A DNA stretch of 64,000 bases from Bin16 sp965206315 (GTDB lineage: Bacteria > Chloroflexota > Dehalococcoidia > Lucifugimonadales > Australimonadaceae). The translations under genes were made by a program, and so were the position numbers. Location: contig OZ242210.1 of assembly GCA_965206315.1 (NCBI GenBank), forward strand, positions 1,364,001 to 1,428,000, given 5' to 3'. Shown in pieces: positions 7,922 to 15,117 of the stretch; position 1 is the stretch's first letter, and every line of letters begins with the position of its first letter. The notes beneath the pieces are model-generated. The model did no database searches. It was not told the DNA's origin and saw nothing but the letters and a program-made list of their open reading frames with translations.

Positions 7922-9077
7922 GGCAGAGCGTGCGATTGAGGATGCACTGGACCACGGACAGGCGTTCCTGAAATTCATCTCGCCGAACGATGCGGGAGCA
8001 ACGGGAGGTCATCAGAGCGGATTCTATCTGCCTACTTCGGCACGAGAACTGTTCACGCCTCAACCTCCGGTCAAGGGACTCAACCACAAGCACGATGTCA
8101 CAGTATTCTGGCAGGATGGACGCCGTACCAATTCCGTAGTGACTTGGTACGGCACGGGAACAAGAAGCGAATATCGCCTTACGCGCTTTGGTAGGGGTTT
8201 CCCTTTCCTCAATCCGGATTCGGTTGGCAATCTACTCGTACTGGTACCGATCGCTACGTACGAATTCGCGGGATATGTACTGGATAGAGAGGAGGACATC
8301 GAAGCATTACGCACCGCGCTAGGCATGAATGTCCAGAGACTCTGGGACCTCTACGGCGGTCCTCGGCTTCCCTTGGAAACCCCGTCAGAGTGCATTGATC
8401 ACTATTTTCGTGACTTTGTAGATTCGATATCCGAATTCCCTAAGGGAGAGATATTCTCACAAGAGGCAATGAAAGCCTTGGAAGAATGTTTGCCTGATTT
8501 CGCAAAAGGGAACGTAGACGGCAGGCTGGTGCAGGCAATAGATGCGGAGCACCAACTGTTTAGAATGGCTGAAAAAAAGCTTTGCGAACCCGAGGTAAGG
8601 CGGCTATTCGAAGACATAGAAGATTTCTTGAAGACTGCACAGACCATAGTTAACCGTCGTAGGGCAAGAGCCGGGCGTTCATGGGAAAACCATTTTGAAC
8701 AGATACTTGACCAAGCTGAGATTCCTTTTGATTCCCAACCTCCAATAGACGGTAAGCCTGACTTGGTCATACCGAGCACCGACGCATATAATGACAGCAG
8801 CTACCCTACCGGTCGTCTGTTCATTGTCGGCTTGAAAACGACATGTAAAGACAGGTGGCGCCAAGTGCTGAATGAAGGTCGTCGTGTGGAACAAAAACAC
8901 CTAGCAACACTGCAGCAAGGGATTTCATTGAGTCAACTCAACGAAATGGCATTGGCCAATGTGTCATTGGTTGTTCCTGCAGACAGGCATGCCCTGTATC
9001 CTAAGGGGAGTTCAATGAATCTCATGTCAGTGGAGCAATTCATAGGCGCTGTGCGGAGCGCACTCGCAGATGCCTGA
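7908..9077 (+). CDS. EcoRII-type (type IIE) restriction endonuclease
   Basis: 389 residues, close to EcoRII (about 400). The N-terminal ~170 residues look like the EcoRII-N effector DNA-binding domain (HDVTVFWQDGRRTNSVVTW, LTRFGRGFPFLNPD). The C-terminal half is the EcoRII-C catalytic domain, with the PD-(D/E)xK-like core KPDLVIPS followed by FIVGLKTTCKDRWRQVLNE, the signature of the family. EcoRII cleaves before CCWGG and needs two sites to act. The ATG at 7908 lies 14 bases inside the end of the methyltransferase gene and has GGGGAG upstream, so translation is probably coupled. The low GC content matches the methyltransferase. Confidence 0.9.
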   Translation: MPSHEAERAIEDALDHGQAFLKFISPNDAGATGGHQSGFYLPTSARELFTPQPPVKGLNHKHDVTVFWQDGRRTNSVVTWYGTGTRSEYRLTRFGRGFPFLNPDSVGNLLVLVPIATYEFAGYVLDREEDIEALRTALGMNVQRLWDLYGGPRLPLETPSECIDHYFRDFVDSISEFPKGEIFSQEAMKALEECLPDFAKGNVDGRLVQAIDAEHQLFRMAEKKLCEPEVRRLFEDIEDFLKTAQTIVNRRRARAGRSWENHFEQILDQAEIPFDSQPPIDGKPDLVIPSTDAYNDSSYPTGRLFIVGLKTTCKDRWRQVLNEGRRVEQKHLATLQQGISLSQLNEMALANVSLVVPADRHALYPKGSSMNLMSVEQFIGAVRSALADA

Positions 9078-9486
9078 CGTGCTCACACCTGAGCAACGCA
9101 GCCGCTGTATGGCGGCTATTCGGGGCAAGAACACCAAACCCGAAATGATTGTTCGCCTGTTGACCCATCGAATGGGGTATCGCTACCGCTTGCACAGGAA
9201 AGACCTCACTGGCAAACCGGACTTGGTCTTCCCCAGTCGTGGGAAGATTATCTTTGTTCATGGCTGCTTCTGGCACCAGCATCCCGGATGCCGCTTTGCC
9301 ACGCGGCCAGCGACGCGCTCGGAGTTCTGGGCTGAGAAACTTGACGGCAACAGAGAACGGGATATAAGGACCGAGCGCGAACTACAAGAAACGGGCTGGG
9401 ACGTCTTGGTCATTTGGGAGTGTGAAGTAAAAGACCTGCTCAGCCTCGAACACCGTATTCACTCGTTCCTGTCTTCCGCAGCCTGA
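9070..9486 (+). CDS. vsr: very short patch repair endonuclease
   Basis: 138 residues with the Vsr signature: the N-terminal RSRCMAAIRGKNTKPEMIVR, the catalytic stretch LTGKPDLVFPSRGKIIFVHG with its metal-binding Asp, and GCFWHQHPGC, which contributes His and zinc-site Cys residues. Vsr nicks 5' of the T in T:G mismatches that arise when 5-methylcytosine deaminates in CCWGG-type sites, starting repair by DNA polymerase I. The gene overlaps the nuclease stop codon by 8 bases. Vsr beside a C5-methyltransferase matches the family's known association and supports CCWGG-like methylation. It is slightly shorter than the E. coli enzyme but looks intact. Confidence 0.93.
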   Translation: MPDVLTPEQRSRCMAAIRGKNTKPEMIVRLLTHRMGYRYRLHRKDLTGKPDLVFPSRGKIIFVHGCFWHQHPGCRFATRPATRSEFWAEKLDGNRERDIRTERELQETGWDVLVIWECEVKDLLSLEHRIHSFLSSAA

Positions 9487-9600
9487 GCTCCCCCACTGCC
9501 ACCTCCCCCTTGCCCGGCCCGACGCTTGCCACCTACCATGGGACGCCGGTGCGCAGGCTCCGGCTCGATGCGGCGGACAACCCGCCGGCCAGGAGCGCAG

Positions 9601-9627
9601 TGGCACCGAATGGCACCAAATGTCACC
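9601..9627. repeat. three 10-base-phased direct repeats (TGGCACC)
   Basis: TGGCACC, TGGCACC and TGTCACC stand at 9601, 9611 and 9621, exactly 10 bases apart, 47 bases before the LLM oxidoreductase start. Helical phasing would suit cooperative protein binding, but three imperfect copies could also be chance or slippage. Confidence 0.45.
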
Positions 9628-9673
9628 ATGAGAAAAGCGTCCCAAGAGTGAACGGGGCGCGGTCAGGAGCGCA

Positions 9674-10591
9674 ATGGCCATCGCAGACCGCATGAAAGTC
9701 GGCATCGCGTCGCCGCATATCTTCACGGACGGGAACGTGGACATGACATTCGCGGCCTCGTACGTGCGCCGCGCCGAGGAGTTGGGCTACGCGAGCCTCT
9801 GGACCCAGGAGCGCGTCACCGGCTCGCCCACCGTCCTCCACCCGCTCTCGTTCCTCGCGTGGCTCGCGGGGCAGACGTCGACGGCCCGCATCGGGGTGTC
9901 GGTGCTCGTGCTGCCGCGCCACAACCCGGTGATGCTCGCGAAGCTGGCCGCCGACATCGACGTGATGAGCGGCGGGCGGCTCGTGCTCGGGGTCGGGCTC
10001 GGCAACAGCGGGGCGGAGCTGCCGATGTACGGCATCACGGCGGAGCGCCGCGTCACGCGGTTCGTCGAGCAGGTGCAGGCGATCCGCGCGCTGTGGGGGC
10101 AGTCGCCGTCCGGCCACTCCGGCACGTTCTACGACATCGCGGACGCGAGCATCTCGCCGAGGCCGGGGCATCCGCCGATCATCTTCGGCGCGAACGCCGA
10201 CGCCGCCCTCGCGCGCAGCGTGCGCCACGCCGACGGGTGGATGGGCGCGGGCAGCGGGCCGCTCGCCGACTTCCCGCGCAAGGTGGCGCTCGTGCAGTCG
10301 CACCTCGCAGAGTCGGGGCGCGACCCGGCGTCGTTCCCCATCTCGAAGCGGCTCTACCTCGCGGTGGACGACGACGAGGCGCGGGGGCTGCGCCGGCTGC
10401 GTGAGTGGTTCGGCTACTACTACGGCAACCCGGACAACGCGGAGCACGCCGCCATCTGGGGCAGCGCGTCGAAGATCGGCGAGCTGCTGGAGGAGTGGGC
10501 GGAGATGGGGGTGGACGAGGTGCTGCTCAACCCGGTGTTCGACATGGAGGAGCACCTGGAGCGGCTCGCGGACATCACGGGGCTGGCGTAA
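9674..10591 (+). CDS. LLM-class flavin-dependent oxidoreductase, probably F420-dependent
   Basis: 305 residues of the bacterial luciferase-like monooxygenase superfamily (TIM barrel). Visible features are the N-terminal AEELGYASLWTQERV, the strand-3 segment ARIGVSVLVLPRHNPVMLAK, GRLVLGVGLGN (the loop contacting flavin phosphate in this family), and PPIIFGANADAALARS. Members use FMN or F420 to oxidise or reduce organic substrates. The gene is followed within 5 bases by an npdG-like start codon and then an intact F420:NADP oxidoreductase, which argues for F420 as cofactor. The start at 9674 has AGGAG five bases upstream. The substrate is unknown. Confidence 0.87.
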   Translation: MAIADRMKVGIASPHIFTDGNVDMTFAASYVRRAEELGYASLWTQERVTGSPTVLHPLSFLAWLAGQTSTARIGVSVLVLPRHNPVMLAKLAADIDVMSGGRLVLGVGLGNSGAELPMYGITAERRVTRFVEQVQAIRALWGQSPSGHSGTFYDIADASISPRPGHPPIIFGANADAALARSVRHADGWMGAGSGPLADFPRKVALVQSHLAESGRDPASFPISKRLYLAVDDDEARGLRRLREWFGYYYGNPDNAEHAAIWGSASKIGELLEEWAEMGVDEVLLNPVFDMEEHLERLADITGLA

Positions 10592-10595
10592 CCGC

Positions 10596-10734
10596 ATGAC
10601 ACGTATCGCGATCGTGGGGGGGACGGGGCCGGAGGGGCGCGGGCTCGCGCTTCGGCTGGCGATGGCGGGCCACGAGGTCGTCATCGGCTCGCGGGACGCG
10701 GGACGTGCCGCGGATGCGGCGTCGGGGTTGCTGG
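10596..10734 (+). pseudogene. truncated 5' copy of the F420:NADP oxidoreductase gene
   Basis: The 139 bases from this ATG align without gaps to the first 139 bases of the intact npdG-like gene at 10862. I count 12 differences by eye, nearly all at third codon positions. It encodes the Rossmann start MTRIAIVGGTGPEGRG and then runs into repeat sequence, so no NAD(P)/F420 enzyme can be made. It sits 4 bases after the LLM gene stop, where a natural operon partner would start, with only a weak ribosome site. The silent pattern of differences suggests two copies that were once both under selection, or replacement by a diverged homologue, rather than a fresh duplication. Confidence 0.8.
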
Positions 10735-10756
10735 AAAGCCACCCGACACAGGGACA

Positions 10757-10848
10757 CCCTCACCCGCCGCTGGCGCGGCACCCTCTCCCAGGGGGCGAGG
10801 GGAAGGAACCGGGGGGCGAGGTTCCCGCCTTCGCGGGAATGACGAGCA
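10757..10848. repeat. repeat units following the truncated npdG copy
   Basis: A CACCCTCACCCGCCGCTGGCGCGGCACCCTCTCCC-GGGGGCGAGGGG unit is followed by a TTCCCGCCTTCGCGGGAA-TGACG hairpin unit (about 10828-10848). Both families recur throughout the first 12 kb. They fill the space between the gene fragment and the ribosome site of the intact copy. Confidence 0.85.
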
Positions 10849-10861
10849 GTGAAGGAGAGGC

Positions 10862-11536
10862 ATGACACGTATCGCGATAGTTGGAGGGACGGGGCCGGAG
10901 GGGCGCGGGCTCGCGCTGCGGCTGGCGATGGCCGGTCACGAGGTCGTCATCGGCTCGCGGGACGCGGGACGCGCGGCAGAGGCGGCGTCGGGGCTGGTGG
11001 CTTCTGGCTCCCCTCGCCCCCTGGGAGAGGGGCTGGGGGTGAGGGTTACGGGGGCGGCGAATGCGGACGCGGTGAGCGGCGCGGACGTGGTGCTGCTCGC
11101 GGTGCCGTTCGAGGGACTGCGCCCGACGGCGGAGTCGCTGCGGGATGCGCTCGCGGGTCGGCTGGTCGTGAGCATCGTCGCGCCGGTGGAGTTCGTGGAC
11201 GGGCAGATGCGCGCGGTCAGCGTACCGGAAGGGTCGGCGGGGGAGCTGACGCGGGACCTGCTGCCGGAGAGCCGCGTCGCCGCCGCGTTCCAGAACATGA
11301 GCGCACGCGACCTGCTGCGGGCCGACCATCCGCTCGAGGGCGACGTCGCGGTGACGGCCGACGACGAGTCGGCGCGGCGCGAGACGATGGCGCTCGCGGA
11401 GGCGATGCCGTCGCTGCGGGCGGTCGACGCGGGGCCGCTGTCGAACTCGCGGTACGTCGAGGAGCTGACGGCGCTGCTGGTGAACCTGAACCGCATCCAC
11501 AAGGCGCACAGCACGATACGGTTTCTGGGGATCTGA
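10862..11536 (+). CDS. npdG: NADPH-dependent F420 reductase (F420:NADP oxidoreductase family)
   Basis: 224 residues. The Rossmann N-terminus IAIVGGTGPEGRGLALRLA and the second-strand VVIGSRDAGRA (Ser-Arg preferring the NADP 2'-phosphate) identify the NpdG/Fno family, which moves hydride between NADPH and coenzyme F420. Later segments ADVVLLAVPF, AFQNMSA and SNSRYVEELTALLVNLN also fit. Residues about 47-65 (including SPRPLGEGLGVRV) are encoded by an inverted copy of the intergenic CCCTCGCCCCCTGGGAGAGG repeat kept in frame; they fall in the surface region after the NADP-binding loop, so function may survive. The ATG has an AAGGAGAGG ribosome site. It probably supplies reduced F420 to the LLM enzyme upstream. 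Confidence 0.85.
   Translation: MTRIAIVGGTGPEGRGLALRLAMAGHEVVIGSRDAGRAAEAASGLVASGSPRPLGEGLGVRVTGAANADAVSGADVVLLAVPFEGLRPTAESLRDALAGRLVVSIVAPVEFVDGQMRAVSVPEGSAGELTRDLLPESRVAAAFQNMSARDLLRADHPLEGDVAVTADDESARRETMALAEAMPSLRAVDAGPLSNSRYVEELTALLVNLNRIHKAHSTIRFLGI
11012..11047. repeat. intergenic-family repeat lying in frame inside the npdG coding sequence
   Basis: CCCCTCGCCCCCTGGGAGAG followed by GGGCTGGGGGTGAGGGT is the reverse complement of the CCCTCACCC...CCCTCTCCCAGGGGGCGAGGGG unit seen in the gaps. Here it keeps the reading frame open. The truncated npdG copy upstream is joined to a forward copy of the same family shortly after the equivalent position. Confidence 0.85.
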
Positions 11537-11974
11537 CCCTCACCCGCGCGCCGAAGCGCGTTTCCCTCTCCCAGGGGGCGAGGGGTCTGGATTCCCGCCT
11601 TCGCGGGAATGACGGGTAAGGCGGGAATGACGAGGGCTGCGCCCCGCGTCTTGGGTTCACCCTCACCCGCCGCTGGCGCGGCCACCCTCTCCCAGGGGGC
11701 GAGGGGATCGAACAGGGCGCCCACAAGGGACGCCCCTACACCAGGCAGCCTGAGAGATTCCTCGGCTGCGCCACCGACTGCGTCGACGGCTTCGCTCGGA
11801 ATGACAATGCAAGGGCTGCAGTCACCCCCATCCTAACCTTCCCCCGTCAAGGGGGAAGGGACCATCCAAGGGGGAAGGGACCAGAAGGCAGGGGTTGACG
11901 CTTACACCTTGACGCGGCGGTGGTATTATTAAGGTGCCTGCTTCGCCGGTGATGCGGAGGAGGAGCAAGGCAGC
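11537..11974. repeat. 438-base gap, mostly repeat mosaic, with AT-rich leader
   Basis: In order: two CCCTCACCC...CTCTCCC-GGGGGCGAGGGG units (about 11538-11584 and 11660-11706), a TTCCCGCCTTCGCGGGAA hairpin (about 11589-11606), a GGGCGCCC...CGCCCCTACACC unit (about 11717-11742), a GAGAGATTCCTCGGC...CTCGGAATGACA unit (about 11753-11803) and a CATCCTAACCTTCCCCC...GGGGGAAGGGACC unit (about 11829-11864). From 11890 the sequence becomes ordinary, with two TTGACG strings (11895, 11909) and TATTATT (11924). Their spacings (23 and 9 bases) do not make a standard promoter, though the patch is the likely promoter region for 11975. Confidence 0.75.
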
Positions 11975-12373
11975 ATGGCGCAGCGTTATCAACGCGAGAT
12001 AGAAGAGATACTCGGCCAGGCCGGGGAAGAGGGCGAGGGCGCCGGTTCGGACGGCTCCAAGCCGCCCCGCAGCCCCCGCCGCGTCGCGCGCGCTCCTCGC
12101 CGCAGGCTGGGCAGGCTCGTCCGGCCCACGCCCGGCAGGCTCCTGCTCGCGGGCATCGTTCTGCTCATCCTTGCGGTGGTGCTCAATGCGCTGGACGCTC
12201 CGGGCGTCCGTCCGTTCTTCTGGGCGAGCGTGGTGTTGTTCGTCTTCGCCTACGTCGCCTACTTCACCAGGCCGCGTCGGACGGTAGAACGGCGCTGGCG
12301 CGGGCAGCCGATGGATGATCCACAACCTGCCGGCCCTCTCTCCCGTCTGTGGCGGTGGATCACCGGAGGCTAG
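11975..12373 (+). CDS. hypothetical two-helix membrane protein with basic N-terminal tail
   Basis: 132 residues. The N-terminal ~50 residues are charged and Arg/Pro-rich (RSPRRVARAPRRRLGRLVRP), followed by two adjacent hydrophobic helices (about residues 55-75 and 79-97) and a basic C-terminal tail. The expected topology is a cytoplasmic tail, a helical hairpin in the membrane and a cytoplasmic tail. I do not recognise the family and see no catalytic motif. The start has GGAG within GAGGAGCAAGG. The threonine synthase gene begins 3 bases after its stop, so the two are almost certainly cotranscribed. Confidence 0.6.
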   Translation: MAQRYQREIEEILGQAGEEGEGAGSDGSKPPRSPRRVARAPRRRLGRLVRPTPGRLLLAGIVLLILAVVLNALDAPGVRPFFWASVVLFVFAYVAYFTRPRRTVERRWRGQPMDDPQPAGPLSRLWRWITGG

Positions 12374-12376
12374 GTC

Positions 12377-13552
12377 ATGCGCAGCTATCTGTCCCATCTC
12401 GAATGCACCGAGACGGGAGAGACGTATAACGCCGACGAACCGCACACCCTTTCACCCGCAGCACAGAAGGTCCTCTACCCCCGCTACGATCTCGACGCCG
12501 TGCGCCGCGAGGTCGACCCGTCGGTGTTCGCGACGCGTCCTCCCACCATGTGGCGCTACTTCGAGCTGATGCCCGTTCGCGACGAGTCGAACATCGTGAC
12601 GCTCGGCGAGGGCGGCACGCCGATGATCCGCGCCTCGAACCTCGAACGCGCACTCGGCGCGCGCACCCTCTACATCAAGGACGAGGGGCAGAACCCCACG
12701 GGCACGTTCAAGGCGCGCGGGCTGTCGTCGGCGGTGTCGCGGGCGAAGGAGCTGGGGCTGACGCGGCTTACGGTGCCGTCGGCAGGCAACGCGGGCGGCG
12801 CGCTCGCGTCGTACTGCGCCCGCGGCGACATGGAGTGCCACGTGTTCATGCCGGAGGACGCGCCCCCCGCCGCGAAGACCGAGGCCGCGCTCGCAGGGTC
12901 GCACCTGACGCTGGTGAAGGGGCTGATCAACGACGCGGGCAGGCTCTCCCGCGAGAAGGCGGCGGAGCTCGGCCTGTTCGACGTGTCGACGCTACGCGAG
13001 CCGTACCGGGTCGAGGGCAAGAAGACGATGGGATACGAGATCGTGCAGTCGCTGGGGTGGCGTGTGCCGGAGGCGATCATCTACCCGACGGGCGGCGGCA
13101 CGGGCCTCGTGGGGATGTGGAAGGCGTTCAGCGAGATGGAGTGCCTCGGCTGGATCGGTCCGGAGCGCCCGAAGATGATCGTGGTGCAGTCCACGGGCTG
13201 CGCGCCCATCGTGCGGGCGTTCGAGCAGGGCGTACGTCACGCCGAGCCGTGGGAGAACGCGCAGACGATAGCCGCGGGCATCCGCGTGCCGGTCGCGGTG
13301 GGGGACTACCTCATCCTGGACACGGTGCGGGAGAGCGGCGGCACGGCCATCGCGGTGACGGACGAGGAGATACTCGCCGGGATGCGCGAGATGGCGTCGG
13401 CCGAGGGCGTCTGGTCAGCGCCGGAGGGCGCGGCCACGCTCGTGGCCTACCGCAAGCTGCGGGAGTCCGGCTTCCTGGCCCCGGAGACGGAGACGGTGCT
13501 CCTGGTCACGGGCGCAGGCAGCAAGTACACGGACGTTGCGATGGGCGCGTGA
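12377..13552 (+). CDS. thrC: threonine synthase
   Basis: 391 residues, a PLP-dependent fold-type II enzyme that converts O-phosphohomoserine to threonine. The N-terminus LSHLECTETGETYNADEPH has the C-x-x-C-like lid of the bacterial/plant type. The PLP lysine lies in NPTGTFKARG, the substrate loop is PSAGNAGGALASYC and the phosphate-binding glycine loop is YPTGGGTGLVGMWKA. GEGGTP near residue 75 is also diagnostic. The ATG is preceded by GGAGG, and the gene follows the small membrane protein by 3 bases. A strong hairpin 53 bases after the stop probably ends the transcript. Other fold-II enzymes (cysteate synthase, threonine dehydratase) are less likely. Confidence 0.9.
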   Translation: MRSYLSHLECTETGETYNADEPHTLSPAAQKVLYPRYDLDAVRREVDPSVFATRPPTMWRYFELMPVRDESNIVTLGEGGTPMIRASNLERALGARTLYIKDEGQNPTGTFKARGLSSAVSRAKELGLTRLTVPSAGNAGGALASYCARGDMECHVFMPEDAPPAAKTEAALAGSHLTLVKGLINDAGRLSREKAAELGLFDVSTLREPYRVEGKKTMGYEIVQSLGWRVPEAIIYPTGGGTGLVGMWKAFSEMECLGWIGPERPKMIVVQSTGCAPIVRAFEQGVRHAEPWENAQTIAAGIRVPVAVGDYLILDTVRESGGTAIAVTDEEILAGMREMASAEGVWSAPEGAATLVAYRKLRESGFLAPETETVLLVTGAGSKYTDVAMGA

Positions 13553-13604
13553 AGGCGCTCAAGCGGGCGTGTCAGAACGAGCGTGAGTGAATGAGGGATA
13601 GGCT

Positions 13605-13635
13605 GAAGAGCGCCGCGACGACCGCGGCGCTCTTC
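13605..13635. terminator. strong hairpin between convergent genes
   Basis: A perfect 13-base stem, GAAGAGCGCCGCG (13605-13617) and CGCGGCGCTCTTC (13623-13635), around a 5-base loop. It lies between convergent thrC and the RRM gene and could end both transcripts. The T-run is short or absent. Confidence 0.7.
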
Positions 13636-13651
13636 GATTGCCAGGCGATGC

Positions 13652-13921
13652 CTAGAAGCGGGGTTCGCGGGGGCGAGCCTCGTTGACCACGAGGGCCCGG
13701 CCACTCACCGAGTAGCCGTTAAACATCTGGACCGCCTGCTCCTTCGCGGTGTCGTCCTCCATCTGGACGAACCCGAAGCCGCGCGGGCGTCCGGTCTCTC
13801 TGTCCGTTGGAATGTGCACGGAAACCACGGCCCCTGCCTGGGAGAAGAGGTCATGGAGTTCGTCCTGGGTCATCCTGAACGGTATGTTTCCTACAAACAA
13901 GCGATTGCTGTCCTCTGCCAC
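13652..13921 (-). CDS. small RRM-domain RNA-binding protein
   Basis: 89 residues forming a single RNA recognition motif. RNP2 is LFVGNIPF near the N-terminus, RNP1 is RGFGFVQM near residue 48, and the spacing of the beta-alpha-beta-beta-alpha-beta fold is complete (DELHDLFSQAGAVVSVHI; AKEQAVQMFNGYSVSGRALVV). Such single-RRM proteins occur in cyanobacteria, Chloroflexota and others as cytoplasmic RNA-binding or cold-response proteins. It starts with GTG at 13921, with GGAGG nine bases before. A -35/-10 pair is visible upstream (13960-13988). It is monocistronic and convergent with thrC. Confidence 0.88.
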   Translation of the reverse strand: MAEDSNRLFVGNIPFRMTQDELHDLFSQAGAVVSVHIPTDRETGRPRGFGFVQMEDDTAKEQAVQMFNGYSVSGRALVVNEARPREPRF

Positions 13922-13959
13922 TGTCGGTATCCTCCAAACTACGCAACGGCGTGACGCCG

Positions 13960-13988
13960 AGTATTGCCGCCTTCGCTCCGCTTGTCAA
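13960..13988 (-). promoter_or_regulatory. putative sigma70-type promoter of the RRM gene
   Basis: Reading the minus strand: TTGACA (13988-13983), a 17-base spacer, then AATACT (13965-13960). This puts transcription start about 30 bases before the GTG. Confidence 0.55.
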
Positions 13989-14160
13989 AGCCGAGGCTGA
14001 GAATCAGTGGTCAGGCGGCGAGCCGCATTGTAGCCGCATGACGGGCTACACGCAAGCGGCAATGTTTCGCCGTCGAAAATCGCACCGACGGCCACCTGCG
14101 CTGTCGGATTGCAAGCAAACCGGAGCAGGGCGCTGCGCCAGTCAATCACGAGGCCGGAGA

Positions 14161-14190
14161 TTGCGATGGCGTTGGCCTTTCGTGAATAAT
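14161..14190 (+). promoter_or_regulatory. putative promoter of the xanthine dehydrogenase-family operon
   Basis: TTGCGA (14161-14166), an 18-base spacer and AATAAT (14185-14190), about 40 bases before the first start codon. Confidence 0.45.
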
Positions 14191-14230
14191 GTGGGCGCAC
14201 TGGCGCATCACGGCAGGAGGGAGCGTTCCG

Positions 14231-15103
14231 TTGCATCCATTCACCTACGTTGCCCCGCGCACACTGGATGAAGCAGTCGCCGTGCTCGAACAGCACGGCG
14301 AACGTGCGAGGCCGTTCGCGGGCGGCACCGACGTTCTGGTTCAGCTGCGCGGCGGCCGGTTCGACCTCGACGCCATCGTGGACCTGAAGGGCGTGCCCGA
14401 GGCGACCGCGCTCGACCTGAACGGCAGCCTCCGCATCGGCGCGGCGGTCCCGTGCTACCGGATCTACGAGGACAGCGCCGTCGCGGCCGCGTTCCCCGGC
14501 CTCATCGACGCGGCGTCGCTCATAGGCGGCATCCAGATACAGTCGCGGGCGAGCCTCGGCGGCAACCTGTGCAACGCCTCGCCGAGCGCGGACGGCATCT
14601 GCCCGCTCATCGTCCACTCCACCGTCGCGGTGGTGCAGGGCCCGCAGGGCGAGCGCCGCGTGCCGGTCGAGGAGTTCTGCACCGCGCCGGGGGCGAACGT
14701 GCTGGGGCATGGGGAGCTGCTCGTGGCGCTGGAGCTCCCGGCTCCGGGAAAGGGGTTCGGCGCGGCGTACCAGCGCTTCATCCCGCGCAACGAGATGGAC
14801 ATCGCGGTGGCGGGAGTGGCGAGCGCGCTCACGCTGGGTGAGGACGGCGCGACCATCGCGTCGGGACGCATCGCACTCGCCGCGGTCGGGCCGACGCCGC
14901 TGCTCGCGGCGAAGGCGTCGGCGTTCCTCGCGGGCAAGCCCGCCACACCGGAGACGTTCGCGGAGGCGGGAGAGATAGCCTCCACCGAGGCGACGCCCAT
15001 CGGCGACATGCGCGGAACGGCGGAGCACCGCATCGAACTGGTGAAGGTGCTGACGCGCCGGACGCTCGCCATCGCACTGGGGCGCGCCCAATCAAATCGC
15101 TGA
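14231..15103 (+). CDS. xanthine dehydrogenase family, FAD-binding medium subunit
   Basis: 290 residues from a TTG at 14231, chosen because CAGGAGGGAG lies 10 bases upstream and the protein then begins at the family's usual HPFTYVAPRTLDEAV. FAD-binding signatures are RPFAGGTDVLVQL (FAD pyrophosphate loop), IQIQSRASLGGNLCNASPSAD (the second glycine loop of the PCMH domain) and the C-terminal CO-dehydrogenase flavoprotein domain. It passes electrons from the 2Fe-2S subunit to NAD or another acceptor in the heterotrimeric molybdenum hydroxylase. It is first in the operon, 14 bases before the iron-sulfur subunit. Confidence 0.92.
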   Translation: MHPFTYVAPRTLDEAVAVLEQHGERARPFAGGTDVLVQLRGGRFDLDAIVDLKGVPEATALDLNGSLRIGAAVPCYRIYEDSAVAAAFPGLIDAASLIGGIQIQSRASLGGNLCNASPSADGICPLIVHSTVAVVQGPQGERRVPVEEFCTAPGANVLGHGELLVALELPAPGKGFGAAYQRFIPRNEMDIAVAGVASALTLGEDGATIASGRIALAAVGPTPLLAAKASAFLAGKPATPETFAEAGEIASTEATPIGDMRGTAEHRIELVKVLTRRTLAIALGRAQSNR

Positions 15104-15117
15104 GCAGGCAGGTAGGA

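Larger units (their letters stand above)
13922..14230. other. 309-base divergent intergenic region (RRM gene / xanthine dehydrogenase operon)
   Basis: This region carries the minus-strand promoter of the RRM gene and the plus-strand promoter of the molybdenum hydroxylase operon. Between them (about 14000-14150) is unremarkable sequence with GCCGCAT strings and no codon pattern. None of the common repeat families is present. Confidence 0.5.

Noticed and set aside
11895..11930. TTGACG / TATTATT as the promoter of the 11975 gene.
   Set aside because: Spacings between the two TTGACG strings and the AT-rich patch are 23 and 9 bases, neither suited to a sigma70 promoter.
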